From positions 122,659 through 186,658 of the forward strand of contig JAEUJZ010000036.1 in assembly GCA_016794505.1 (NCBI GenBank): a DNA stretch of 64,000 bases, written 5' to 3'. Both the position numbers and the translations under genes were made by a program. The notes below the pieces were generated by a model. The model was not told where the DNA came from. It did no database searches and saw nothing but the letters and a program-made list of their open reading frames with translations. Positions 34,805-43,080 of the stretch are shown piece by piece; position 1 is the stretch's first letter, and each line of letters opens with the position of its first letter. The stretch comes from Myxococcales bacterium. GTDB lineage: Bacteria > Myxococcota_A > Polyangia > Palsa-1104 > JAEUJZ01.

Positions 34805-35788
34805 CGCGCTTTGCTGGTCGAGCATCTGGCAGTACCAGTCGATGGTCTGACGCAGGCCATCGACCAGCGCGATGCGCGGCCGAAAGCCCAGCCCGCGCAG
34901 CAGCGTGCAGTCCAATAGCTTTCGCGGTGTGCCATCGGGCTTGCTCGGATCAAAGCGCAGACGCCCGGCATAGCCGACTAGCTCGGCGATGCACCGGGCG
35001 ACCTCGGCGATGCTCACCTCGTCGCCGCTGCCGATGTTGATGTGCGAAAAGCCAGCGCGCCCGATCGACGAGCCAGCCAGGGTTCCTGCGTCCATGCGCT
35101 CGGCAACATCGACGATGGCGCGGGCGCAGTCATCGGCATGCAGGAATTCGCGACGCGGCTGGCCGCTGCCAAAGACCACGACTTCCGACTGCTGTTCCCG
35201 CTTGGCAGCGACGATGCGACGGATCAGCCCAGGCAGCACATGCGACTCGTTGGGATCGAAGTTGTCGCCGGGCCCATACAGATTGGTCGGCATCACCGAC
35301 AGATAGTCATGACCGAACTGCTGCCGCAGCGTCTGCACTAGCTCAAGCCCCGCGATCTTGGCCAAGGCATAGGCGCGATTGCTCGGCTCCAAGGGTCCGG
35401 TCAAAAGCGCGGTCTCGGCCATGGGCTGCGCCGCATCGCGTGGATAAATGCAGCTGCTGCCGAGAAAAATCAGGCGTCGCACACCGGCTTGATGCGCTCC
35501 CCAAATGACACTGTTTTGCAGCTGCAGGTTGTCGTGCAGGAATTCAGCGCCGCGCTGCAGGTTGGCCAAGATGCCGCCCACGCGAGCCGCCGCGACAAAG
35601 ACCACCGTCGGCTGCGCCTCGGCATAAAAGCGCGCAACCGCTGCGTCATCGCGCAAATCCAGCTCGCTGCGCCTGCGCACCACGATGTCGGAATAGCCCC
35701 GCGATAGGAGCTCGCGATGCAGCGCGCTACCAACTAGGCCCAGGTGTCCCGCGACGAAGATACGATCGGTTGGATGGATGCACGGCAT
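34790..35788 (-). CDS. fcl: GDP-L-fucose synthase
   Basis: A far longer in-frame opening exists upstream, but the enzyme begins at the ATG at 35788 (332 aa): the Rossmann motif FVAGHLGLVGSAL follows within ten residues. Other short-chain dehydrogenase landmarks are present: AARVGGILAN, LGSSCIYP, PTNLYGPGDNFDP, and the catalytic YALAK (Tyr and Lys). The enzyme epimerises and reduces GDP-4-keto-6-deoxymannose to GDP-L-fucose with NADPH. No gmd gene is in the window, so the preceding step is encoded elsewhere. The product would feed surface polysaccharide synthesis. Confidence 0.94.
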   Translation of the reverse strand: MPCIHPTDRIFVAGHLGLVGSALHRELLSRGYSDIVVRRRSELDLRDDAAVARFYAEAQPTVVFVAAARVGGILANLQRGAEFLHDNLQLQNSVIWGAHQAGVRRLIFLGSSCIYPRDAAQPMAETALLTGPLEPSNRAYALAKIAGLELVQTLRQQFGHDYLSVMPTNLYGPGDNFDPNESHVLPGLIRRIVAAKREQQSEVVVFGSGQPRREFLHADDCARAIVDVAERMDAGTLAGSSIGRAGFSHINIGSGDEVSIAEVARCIAELVGYAGRLRFDPSKPDGTPRKLLDCTLLRGLGFRPRIALVDGLRQTIDWYCQMLDQQSALLRR

Positions 35789-35894
35789 GCGCAAATCCGG
35801 GCGGATTTCCGCCTTGCCCGCATTGTGCCGCAGGCTCGGTGCCCCGACGGGGTTTTTCTTTCGCCGCGTACGCCTGCGTGATAAAACGCCGCGC

Positions 35895-36155
35895 ATGCGA
35901 AGCGGTGTCCCTTCCTTCCGTCGACGCGTGCGCAGGCTGCGCGGCTGGCTCGCGGCGTGTGGCCTCATCGTGATGGTCAGCGCAAGTGGCTGCGTCGTGG
36001 TCAAGCCGTACCAGCGCGAGCTTCTGTCCGAGCGCTGCATGGCCGCTGGCTTTGGCGATCTGCTGGAGCTGCAGTTCCGCGGACACTGGGAAGGCTCGCG
36101 CCATGGCAGCGAGGGCGGCTTCACGACGGCAGGTGGCGGGTGCGGCTGCAACTAA
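35895..36155 (+). CDS. DUF4266 small lipoprotein
   Basis: The ATG at 35895 gives an 86-aa protein with Arg-rich n-region and hydrophobic core ending at a lipobox-like site (VMVSASGC). The mature part is typical of DUF4266: VVKPYQRELLSERCM, then HGSEGGFTTAGGGCGCN at the C-terminus. It overlaps the next gene, DUF3570, by 16 bases, and the pair is commonly seen together with ApbE in other bacteria. Function is not established; the Cys-Gly tail may carry a cofactor or be lipid-linked, which is speculation. Confidence 0.88.
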   Translation: MRSGVPSFRRRVRRLRGWLAACGLIVMVSASGCVVVKPYQRELLSERCMAAGFGDLLELQFRGHWEGSRHGSEGGFTTAGGGCGCN

Positions 36156-37417
36156 CAGTCCTGCTGGGGGCTCTGCTTGTCGTTTCGGCAGCGCCTGTAC
36201 GCGCCGAGCAGATGTCGCAGAATCCCAGCGGCGAAGTCAGCTTCCGCGGCAACTACTGGCGCGATCGCAACACGCGTGTGCTCAATCCCTCGGTCGATAT
36301 TCGGCAAGATCTGCCGTCGGGAGTCTCGCTGTCGGGGCACTATCTGCTCGATGCCATCACCTCGGCCTCGGTGGCAGCAGGCGCGCAGTCCGACATGCCG
36401 TTTACCGAGATGCGGCACGAGGCAGGCATCAACGTCGTGGTCCCGCTAGGGCGCGACACCAAGCACAAGGTTGCGGGCAGCTATCGCTACTCGACTGAGA
36501 GCGACTACTTTTCGCACTCGGCTGGGCTGCGCCTGAACCTCAGCCTGTTCCGCGACAACACCACGCTGCTTATTGGCGGCGACTATGGCCACAACACCGT
36601 CGGCAAGCGCCTGGGCCCAACCGGCTATCTGCTGATGGGAGCGCTGCACACAATCCACTTGGTCGGCGGCTGGTCACAGGTCCTTTCGCGCCGGCTCTTG
36701 GCCACCATCAGCTACGAAGTGACGATCAACAAAGGCTTTCAAGAAAACGTCTATCGCCCCGTGTTCATCGGGGCCGAGCGACGTGAAGCCGAGAGCCTGC
36801 CTGACTATCGCGTGCGCCATGTTGTTGCGTTTTCGCTGCATCACATGTCGCTCTTGCCCAGCGAGCTTGTGCCGCACTTGACGCTGCGCCCAGCCCTGCG
36901 CATCCACAGCGACTGCTGGGGGCTGCGCGCCGTGCAGCCCGAGCTTGCCGCTTCGCTGCCCATCGGCCCCGTCGAGCTACGCGGGATGTTTAGCTACTAC
37001 GGCCAAAGCGGCGTGCAGTTCTATCGCGCAGAGACCTCGATGGACCGTCCCGGCATCCACCCGCAGGTGCCGATCTATGGCACGCCGATTTCGTGGGATC
37101 AGTGCGCCGATCCGATGGGCGATGGCATGCCCATTTCCGTCTATACCTCAGACGTCAAGCTGGGCACGTTTTCGACGTATACGGGCGAGCTGCAGATCAA
37201 GTGGCGGCTGAGCTTTTTCCGCCGAGTCCTCGGCCCGCTGGGCGAGCGCCTGTCGCGCAGCGTGCTAGAGCTTTCCGGTGGCATGTGGTTCGCCGACCAG
37301 GCCGTGGGTTGGCAGTTCGGCATCCCGCTCACCAGCGACGATCCATACGCCCCCGCAGGCTGCGGCACCGTGTGTGGCGCCGGCCTGGCCAACCTGGGCC
37401 TGACCGTCCCGCTTTAG
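36140..37417 (+). CDS. DUF3570 outer-membrane beta-barrel-like protein
   Basis: The start is taken as GTG at 36140, overlapping the DUF4266 gene, because it gives a perfect signal peptide (RLQLTVLLGALLVVSAAPVRAEQ). The 425-aa mature protein is rich in alternating strands with aromatic residues, for example SFRGNYWRDRNTRVLNPSVD and GVSLSGHYLLDAITSAS, as expected for an outer-membrane barrel. DUF3570 proteins are of unknown function. Conserved Cys are found near the end (PAGCGTVCGAG). The likely partner is the DUF4266 protein, and an ApbE flavin transferase is at 5088. Confidence 0.88.
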   Translation: MRLQLTVLLGALLVVSAAPVRAEQMSQNPSGEVSFRGNYWRDRNTRVLNPSVDIRQDLPSGVSLSGHYLLDAITSASVAAGAQSDMPFTEMRHEAGINVVVPLGRDTKHKVAGSYRYSTESDYFSHSAGLRLNLSLFRDNTTLLIGGDYGHNTVGKRLGPTGYLLMGALHTIHLVGGWSQVLSRRLLATISYEVTINKGFQENVYRPVFIGAERREAESLPDYRVRHVVAFSLHHMSLLPSELVPHLTLRPALRIHSDCWGLRAVQPELAASLPIGPVELRGMFSYYGQSGVQFYRAETSMDRPGIHPQVPIYGTPISWDQCADPMGDGMPISVYTSDVKLGTFSTYTGELQIKWRLSFFRRVLGPLGERLSRSVLELSGGMWFADQAVGWQFGIPLTSDDPYAPAGCGTVCGAGLANLGLTVPL

Positions 37418-37480
37418 CAGGCGTCTTTGCGCTGGGTTTGCTGAAAAAGATGCGACGCGGACCAGGGCGGCCCGCTCTGG

Positions 37481-39262
37481 CTATCCGACGACGGGCGGAG
37501 CGGAAGGCGGGATGAGGATGATGACGTCGCGCTGATCGAGATCGGTGCAGCCGCCCGCCAGGATGCGGATCGTGGCGTGGAAGATCTGCGGCTTATCGAT
37601 CGGCGGTTGGAAGTCGTTCTTCGCCTCGATCGTGAAGCGCACCACCGCACCTGGCACCACGCCCGAGAAGCCCGTCATCGTCTTTGTCGGCGTCTTGTTG
37701 GTCGGAGGCGGCGAAGCGGTCGCATCCAGCGGCACGATGTTGGTGATGAAGTCGGCCGTGGTCTTGCCCATGGTGACCGGAATGCCGCCTTCGCCCGTCG
37801 TCAAGCCGTCTTTTTTGGTCTCGACATCGAACGCGGCATACAAAGCGACGTTGCTGATGCCGGACACCACCTGATTGCCCAGGCCCGATCCATTGGTACC
37901 GATCTTAAAGACCAGCGGGCACAAACCGCCGCCGTCTGGTGCTTCGCCGGCTCCGTTGTGACCGGTGCAGCACTGACCGACCCCACAGCCAGCCGGACGC
38001 ATGCCAGCGGCGCCCCACGACTCGGGCGGCACCATGGCACCTGTGCCCTTGGCAAAGCTGTTCAGATCCTTGCTTGCCGTGCAGTCTGGGCTCGCCCCCG
38101 GAGCCTCCGCTGAGACGCCGATGACCTTGGCGCAGATCTTGTTCAGCGCCGCCAGGGTCTCGGTCCGCGAGTGGGCACGAGTCGCCACGACGCCGCCATA
38201 GTTCACCGATTGACCGCCGCAGGTGCCCGTCTCGCCCTTGGCGTGGAAGACGATGTCCGTGATCATCGTCACGATGGGGAACGCGCCACGACGGAACTCG
38301 ACACCACCCAAGGTACCTGGCGTCTGACGCTTGGGAATGTTGACGACGCCAGCCTGCACATTGCCTTCGCCGGTCGCGATCTGATACAGCGCCTCCATCT
38401 GGCCTTCGGGGCCGTCACCACCGCTGCCGCGCGGCCGGGCGCCGTTCAATAGCTTGTCGACCGAGCTTTGCGCCGTCGTCACCGAGCTAGTCATCGGGCT
38501 GATCAAAATCAGCGGCTGATCATCCAAGTTGCCGGGGAACGAGTTGGCATCGCCATAGGGCGAAACCGGGAAATCCTCGACGGCAGCCACGCCAAACCAG
38601 GCATCTTTGAGCGCCGCTTTCTTGACGGCAGGGATGATCGTGTTCGAAAGGCTCGAACGCAGGTTGTTGATCTCTTCGCCCATGCTGCCGGTGGTGTCGA
38701 CGGCAAAGAATGAGTCGATCGACTGGATGAACGTCTGGAAGGTCAGCGGCTGCGACTGCGCCGGAGCCTGGTACGGCAGATCAAAGAAGAAGTCCTGGGC
38801 CGCACCGCTCTTACGCAGCCACACGACGCTCAAGTTGGCCAGTGCCGTCTTGTCTTGGTACGTCGCCTTGATGCGCGTGAAGTCGACTTTGTTGGCCGTC
38901 ATCTTGGCGCTGGTAAAGGAAGCACCCGTCAGCGCACCGACGGCGGGGTTGTCCAACGTAAGCATCGTCTGCGCCGTGACGTCTTCTTGCACGCCATTGC
39001 TTTGAAACAGCACGACCTTGAATGACTTGGTCGCTTCTTGGTTCAAGTCGACCAGCAAGACATCGTTGTCCGGCACGATGCGCAGCCCAAGCACGCGCGG
39101 CGGCGGCGTCGCCAGATCCGGCTGTTCTTCGCCGTCCCCGTTGTTCCCCAGCGAGTCCAAGGTCACGCCGGTACAACGAGCCGCACCGGCAGCCAACACC
39201 AGCGCTGCGGCCAATCCAACAGAGCGCCACCCTCTGAAATAGAACCCGTTGTTCCTGGTCAT
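37481..39262 (-). CDS. vWA-domain exported protein, family member 2
   Basis: A 593-aa paralogue of the lipoprotein at 13487-15253. It has a strong ribosome site (GGGAGGAAGG), an N-terminal signal with Cys30 after GAAR, which is a poor lipobox, so signal peptidase I cleavage is also possible. It shares the NDVLLVDLNQEATKSF Ig-like stretch, the MIDAS motif DTTGSMGEEI, GDGPEGQMEALYQIATGEG, the Cys segment GQCCTGHNG, and the C-terminal GCTDLDQRDVIILIPP. The gene is alone on its strand with a 223-bp leader and is not inside an operon. Confidence 0.9.
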   Translation of the reverse strand: MTRNNGFYFRGWRSVGLAAALVLAAGAARCTGVTLDSLGNNGDGEEQPDLATPPPRVLGLRIVPDNDVLLVDLNQEATKSFKVVLFQSNGVQEDVTAQTMLTLDNPAVGALTGASFTSAKMTANKVDFTRIKATYQDKTALANLSVVWLRKSGAAQDFFFDLPYQAPAQSQPLTFQTFIQSIDSFFAVDTTGSMGEEINNLRSSLSNTIIPAVKKAALKDAWFGVAAVEDFPVSPYGDANSFPGNLDDQPLILISPMTSSVTTAQSSVDKLLNGARPRGSGGDGPEGQMEALYQIATGEGNVQAGVVNIPKRQTPGTLGGVEFRRGAFPIVTMITDIVFHAKGETGTCGGQSVNYGGVVATRAHSRTETLAALNKICAKVIGVSAEAPGASPDCTASKDLNSFAKGTGAMVPPESWGAAGMRPAGCGVGQCCTGHNGAGEAPDGGGLCPLVFKIGTNGSGLGNQVVSGISNVALYAAFDVETKKDGLTTGEGGIPVTMGKTTADFITNIVPLDATASPPPTNKTPTKTMTGFSGVVPGAVVRFTIEAKNDFQPPIDKPQIFHATIRILAGGCTDLDQRDVIILIPPSAPPVVG

Positions 39263-39347
39263 GGCCTTCCTCCCTTTCTGTAACCGGAAACGGCGCCGTG
39301 CAGTTCTTTGGCGTCTGAGTCTTGCGTCTGCTCCTACTTATTAGTGA

Positions 39348-39375
39348 TTTAACATCGGGTAGATAGCTCAACAAT
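39348..39375 (-). promoter_or_regulatory. Candidate promoter of the vWA gene at 37481
   Basis: On the minus strand TTGTTG and TTAAAT are separated by 16 bases in an AT-enriched stretch about 90-115 bases upstream of the ATG at 39262. It fits a sigma-70 promoter roughly. The rest of the 223-bp gap to the methyltransferase gene at 39486 shows nothing else that I recognise. Confidence 0.35.
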
Positions 39376-39485
39376 CTGGGGTTTTCCTCCCATTTCTGAG
39401 GGATCGATCCATCAGCATTCATGGCAGCGCAGCGTCGGTCAGGTCCCCGCGGACATGCCGCAAAAGCTGCGCTAGCATCCACGCT

Positions 39486-40220
39486 ATGCGAGCCAGCGAT
39501 TGGGAATTTCGGTACCGCTTCTGGATCTTTGGCGCCCTCTTTTGGCTGGCCTTTGCCGCATATTTCATCGACGGTGTACCCAGCGGAGTACGCCTCTCTC
39601 GCTGGCTCGCGCACGATGTGCTGGGTGGTGCCGACTGGCTGCACGTCTATCGCGGGATCATGGCGGTGGCTGCGCTGTTTGTCGTCGCCACGGCGGGGCT
39701 GCGCACGTGGGCAACCGCCTATCTGCGCAGCGATGTCGTCCACGATAAAGTGCTGCACAGCGAAGGCTTGGTGGCGGACGGTCCCTATCGCCACCTGCGC
39801 AATCCGCTGTATCTGGGAAACTATCTGCTCGTCTTGGGCTTTGGCTTCGTTGCCTGTGTGCCCGGTTTCCTGTGGCTGCTCGTCAGCATTCCGCTGTTTT
39901 CGCAGCGCCTGATCCAGCGCGAAGAACACGAGCTTGCCCAGTCGCAGGGCGAGCGTTATCGCGCATACCGGTCGCGCGTACCGCGCCTGTGGCCCGCGCT
40001 GTGGCCACGGCTGCCCGCTGCCGGCCTGCAGCCGCGCTACGGCCAAGCGATCCGCGGCGAGCTATGGGTATGGAGCTTCGCGGCCGCCGCCGTGACCTAT
40101 GCCGTGACGCTGGACCGTACACGCTATGGCCTGGTGATGGCGGCGGGCATGGTGCTGTATCTGGGGATGAACTGGCTAGGCCGCCCCGGAAAGACGCCGT
40201 CCGTCCCCAGCGCGCGATAA
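39486..40220 (+). CDS. Membrane methyltransferase (PEMT/ICMT family)
   Basis: A 244-aa membrane protein with five to six hydrophobic segments. The family motif LVADGPYRHLRNPLYLGNYL is present at about residues 95-115, with a downstream EEHELAQSQGERYRAYRSRVPRL stretch typical of isoprenylcysteine carboxyl methyltransferase-like enzymes, including the bacterial phospholipid methyltransferase group. It is predicted to use SAM at the membrane to methylate a lipid or protein target. The substrate cannot be inferred from the neighbourhood. Confidence 0.87.
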   Translation: MRASDWEFRYRFWIFGALFWLAFAAYFIDGVPSGVRLSRWLAHDVLGGADWLHVYRGIMAVAALFVVATAGLRTWATAYLRSDVVHDKVLHSEGLVADGPYRHLRNPLYLGNYLLVLGFGFVACVPGFLWLLVSIPLFSQRLIQREEHELAQSQGERYRAYRSRVPRLWPALWPRLPAAGLQPRYGQAIRGELWVWSFAAAAVTYAVTLDRTRYGLVMAAGMVLYLGMNWLGRPGKTPSVPSAR

Positions 40221-40347
40221 GCCTTCACCAGCTCGAAGAGCCCGGCTGTTTGAAATCCACCAGCCAGGTTTGCTGCGAACTCGACGGAACACCCAAGGCC
40301 GCGGGCATTTTGAAACGTGGCATAGGCATTGCGTGCAATGCTCCGCG

Positions 40348-40749
40348 ATGTTCGCCTCTCGGCTTTGGACGTTGCGCCCGCTGCTGCTGCGTCGCCCCCT
40401 GTGGCAGGGGCTGCTGCGACCGCTTGCCGGCGCCGCCGCGCTGCTGTTTCTGATGGCCGACGACGGCATCAGCAGCGACGAGCTAGCCTGCGAGATCGCA
40501 GTGACCCAGCTTGCGCGCTGCTGTCCGGCTCTGGCGATCGACAAGATCTCGTGCGTACACGGCGGCTGCGATAGCGCCATCTTGCCGGACATCGATGAAG
40601 GGCGCGGCCAGTGCATCCAGCAGCGCAGCTGTGATGAGCTGCAGCGCCTCGGCGCCTGTGAACCCGGCTTGTGGGAGCTGCATCCGCGCTGCCTTGCTAT
40701 GGGCACGAGCAACCCCACGTGTCAGATCCTCGTTCCCCCATGTCGTTGA
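40348..40749 (+). CDS. Small Cys-rich exported protein
   Basis: From the ATG at 40348 the 133-aa product has an Arg-containing N-terminus with a hydrophobic stretch (LAGAAALLFLMA) followed by about eleven Cys, including ARCCPALAIDKISCVHGGC and CIQQRSCDELQRLGACEPG. The pattern resembles small secreted proteins with disulfides. The function is unknown. Its last 10 bases overlap the next gene, so they are probably co-expressed. Confidence 0.7.
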   Translation: MFASRLWTLRPLLLRRPLWQGLLRPLAGAAALLFLMADDGISSDELACEIAVTQLARCCPALAIDKISCVHGGCDSAILPDIDEGRGQCIQQRSCDELQRLGACEPGLWELHPRCLAMGTSNPTCQILVPPCR

Positions 40750-41477
40750 TGCGCGGCGCACACGCTCGACTGCTGGCGGTGGGCCTTGTCGCCACGACGA
40801 TGTCTGGCTTGCCTTCGGCGTTCGCGGCCAGTCGACGCGGCACAGCGGCACCAGCCAGCGCGGCAACACCCGGCGGGCCCGCGGCCTTTGCGCCTGCAGT
40901 GACACCGACGGCATCGGCCCCGGCATCGAGCGCTTCGCCAGCGCCTGTATCCACGGCCAGTCCCAGCGATGAAGGCAGCACGTTGTCGCCCCCCATCGTC
41001 GACATCCCGCAGAGCCCGCGACGCACGCACTTTTTTGGTCGTGTCTCAGTCGGCTTTGCCTATCGCTGGGCGTTTTCGCAGTCGATGCCGGGGGCGGCGC
41101 TGATCGCCGAGCTCGGTGGCCAAGATCCGCGCTGGGCGGGCAGCGTTCGCCTGCACATCGAGGCAGGTCAGCTACTCACGGGCCTGCCGCATCAGGTCGT
41201 GCTGATTGGGCCGCAGCTATGGCTCAGCGTACACAGGCGCATTCGCGTCGGCGTCGGCGTTGATCCCGGCATGCTGCTGCTCAGCCGTCGCACCATGCCC
41301 GGTCGCTCGATGTGGACGGTCGTGCTGGGTGGACACGTGGGAGCGACCGCGGATCTCATGCAGATCGGCACAAGCGGCGCGCTACACGCCGAGCTCGGCG
41401 TGGGAGCCTATGGCCTGACGCAAGCGCCAGGCCCGGTCTCTGTCTCGACGCACCTGGGTCTGGGCTACCGGCTCTAG
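40740..41477 (+). CDS. Exported protein, probable outer-membrane barrel
   Basis: The ATG at 40740 overlaps the preceding gene. The 245-aa product begins with a signal (ARLLAVGLVATTMSGLPSAFAA), an Ala/Pro/Thr/Ser-rich linker of about 60 residues, and a C-terminal region with alternating strands ending in GPVSVSTHLGLGYRL, which looks like a small outer-membrane beta-barrel with a terminal aromatic signature. No known domain is recognised. The 3' end overlaps the convergent gene at 41474 by 4 bases. Confidence 0.75.
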   Translation: MSLMRGAHARLLAVGLVATTMSGLPSAFAASRRGTAAPASAATPGGPAAFAPAVTPTASAPASSASPAPVSTASPSDEGSTLSPPIVDIPQSPRRTHFFGRVSVGFAYRWAFSQSMPGAALIAELGGQDPRWAGSVRLHIEAGQLLTGLPHQVVLIGPQLWLSVHRRIRVGVGVDPGMLLLSRRTMPGRSMWTVVLGGHVGATADLMQIGTSGALHAELGVGAYGLTQAPGPVSVSTHLGLGYRL

Positions 41478-43009
41478 TCGGGCAGCGACGACAAAAGATC
41501 GTGCATCCGGCTGCGTTCCGAGGCGCTCGGCAGATTGCGCGCCATGTCGCGCAAGAGCGTGCGAGCCCGCTGCGCAGCGCGGCGTTCTTCCTCGGTCCGT
41601 GAACGTGCTCGCGCAAACAACACGCCGTAGTAATAGGGCGCTCCCGTCGTGTCTTCCTGAATCATCAGAAAGACGCCGCGCCCCAGCGCCGTCAGACGAG
41701 CGACACCGGTACACTCGATGCTTGCACTGCTGACCGCGCTGCAGAACGGCACGTTCTGACAGTTCGCCCACGGCCAAAAGTACGGGCTGGTGCCGCTCTG
41801 CGTCGTCGCTCTTTGGAACTGCGCGCAGGTATGAGGCAGCGATGCATGGCTCTGCGCAAAGCAGGTCTTTTGCGTCGCGCAGTGAAACGTCGTCTGAAAC
41901 CACTTCTGATACGTCGCGTTGTAGCCACAAGAGGCCGGCACGTGCGGCTCGGGTTCGCTTTTGCCGGGCGAGCTGGCCTGCGCGATCAGCGGCTCGACAT
42001 CCAGCGGCGTGTCGGCAACAAGCTGCAAGCGAAGCTGGGCCGCGTTGTAGATGCGCTTGAGCACGTCGATGTCGAGAGCAGCCTGCGGACAGCTGCCGCT
42101 TTGATCGAATTCCCGACGCATGCGCTCGACGACCTCTTCGGCCTCGGGAACCAGGGTGCGGTTGCGATCCGCCACCGCAGGTCGACGGAGCGCCCGCATC
42201 AGCTCGACCGGATCGTGGCAGTTGCCTAGTGCCAGATAGCGCCCCTTGGGACAGTCTTTGTGAACGCGCAGACCGGGAGGTAGCTCCTCGTCGAGCCGAT
42301 CGCCCGTGGACGTTGCATAGCCCGGCGATGGTGGGTGGGTCAGGAAGTCGGCCACCCGCATGTGGCACATCGGGGCCTGGCCTTCGCCGACGCGCAAAAG
42401 ATCGGCAAGCTGGACATCGCGCAGCTTGCGAAAGCCAAGCTGGCAACACTCGGGCTGCTTCGACGAGCAGCGCAGCACAGGCGGCAAGATCAAGCCCGCG
42501 CTGCGCATGTTCCAGGTCTTGCCGTCGCTGCACACCACCGACACGTCGCCACGATCAGCGGCTGGGCGGCAGGAAACGGGCAGCGAAGAAGCCGCCGCGT
42601 CGGAAGAAGAAGGCGCAGCCGGGCTGCCCGACGTCGCTGGCCCTGGACTGACTTCAGCGGCAGTCCCCGTCGGAGGATCCACGGGCTGCGGCGGTGCTGC
42701 GTTTGCCGCAGGCAGACCGGTTGGAGCCGGCACGTGCTCATCGCCCGTCGCAGCGGTAGGCGGAATGGCCGGCTCGGTCGCAGCCTCGGTGCCGCTGCCG
42801 GAAAGCCGCAGCGGGGGAAACTCGACATGATCGCGCGGAATGTCTCGGCCGTGGCGACGAATCGTCAGCTTCCCGCGCGAGATCTGCGGACGGCCCGCGG
42901 CGTCGGGTTGCGCCGCACACAGGCCGAGCACCGGCAGCGCAAGGCGCAGCGCAAGGCGCAGCCACGTGCTCTTTGGCCCCCGACCGGTCGACGGTGGATA
43001 GACGACCAC
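41474..43009 (-). CDS. Secreted Cys-rich protein of unknown function
   Basis: The 511-aa product starts with GTG and a hydrophobic signal (WLRLALRLALPVLGLCAAQ). It has a long Pro/Ala/Ser-rich low-complexity linker (residues about 75-150) and a Cys-rich globular part with more than a dozen Cys, for example VVCSDGKTWNM, KQPECCQLGFRKLRD and CATQKTCFAQ. No catalytic motif was found. It lies divergent to the amidohydrolase lipoprotein gene with only 71 bases between starts. Confidence 0.78.
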   Translation of the reverse strand: MVVYPPSTGRGPKSTWLRLALRLALPVLGLCAAQPDAAGRPQISRGKLTIRRHGRDIPRDHVEFPPLRLSGSGTEAATEPAIPPTAATGDEHVPAPTGLPAANAAPPQPVDPPTGTAAEVSPGPATSGSPAAPSSSDAAASSLPVSCRPAADRGDVSVVCSDGKTWNMRSAGLILPPVLRCSSKQPECCQLGFRKLRDVQLADLLRVGEGQAPMCHMRVADFLTHPPSPGYATSTGDRLDEELPPGLRVHKDCPKGRYLALGNCHDPVELMRALRRPAVADRNRTLVPEAEEVVERMRREFDQSGSCPQAALDIDVLKRIYNAAQLRLQLVADTPLDVEPLIAQASSPGKSEPEPHVPASCGYNATYQKWFQTTFHCATQKTCFAQSHASLPHTCAQFQRATTQSGTSPYFWPWANCQNVPFCSAVSSASIECTGVARLTALGRGVFLMIQEDTTGAPYYYGVLFARARSRTEEERRAAQRARTLLRDMARNLPSASERSRMHDLLSSLPD

Positions 43010-43080
43010 GCGCTGATCGTATCATCTTCATCGCGTCTTGCTCGGTCCGTGTGCGAGGCTGCGTGCTAGACTGCGCCGCA

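Noticed and set aside
35789..36151. N-terminal extension of the GDP-fucose synthase frame
   Set aside because: It is antisense to the DUF4266 gene, rich in Arg/Ser and Pro, and precedes a canonical Rossmann start.
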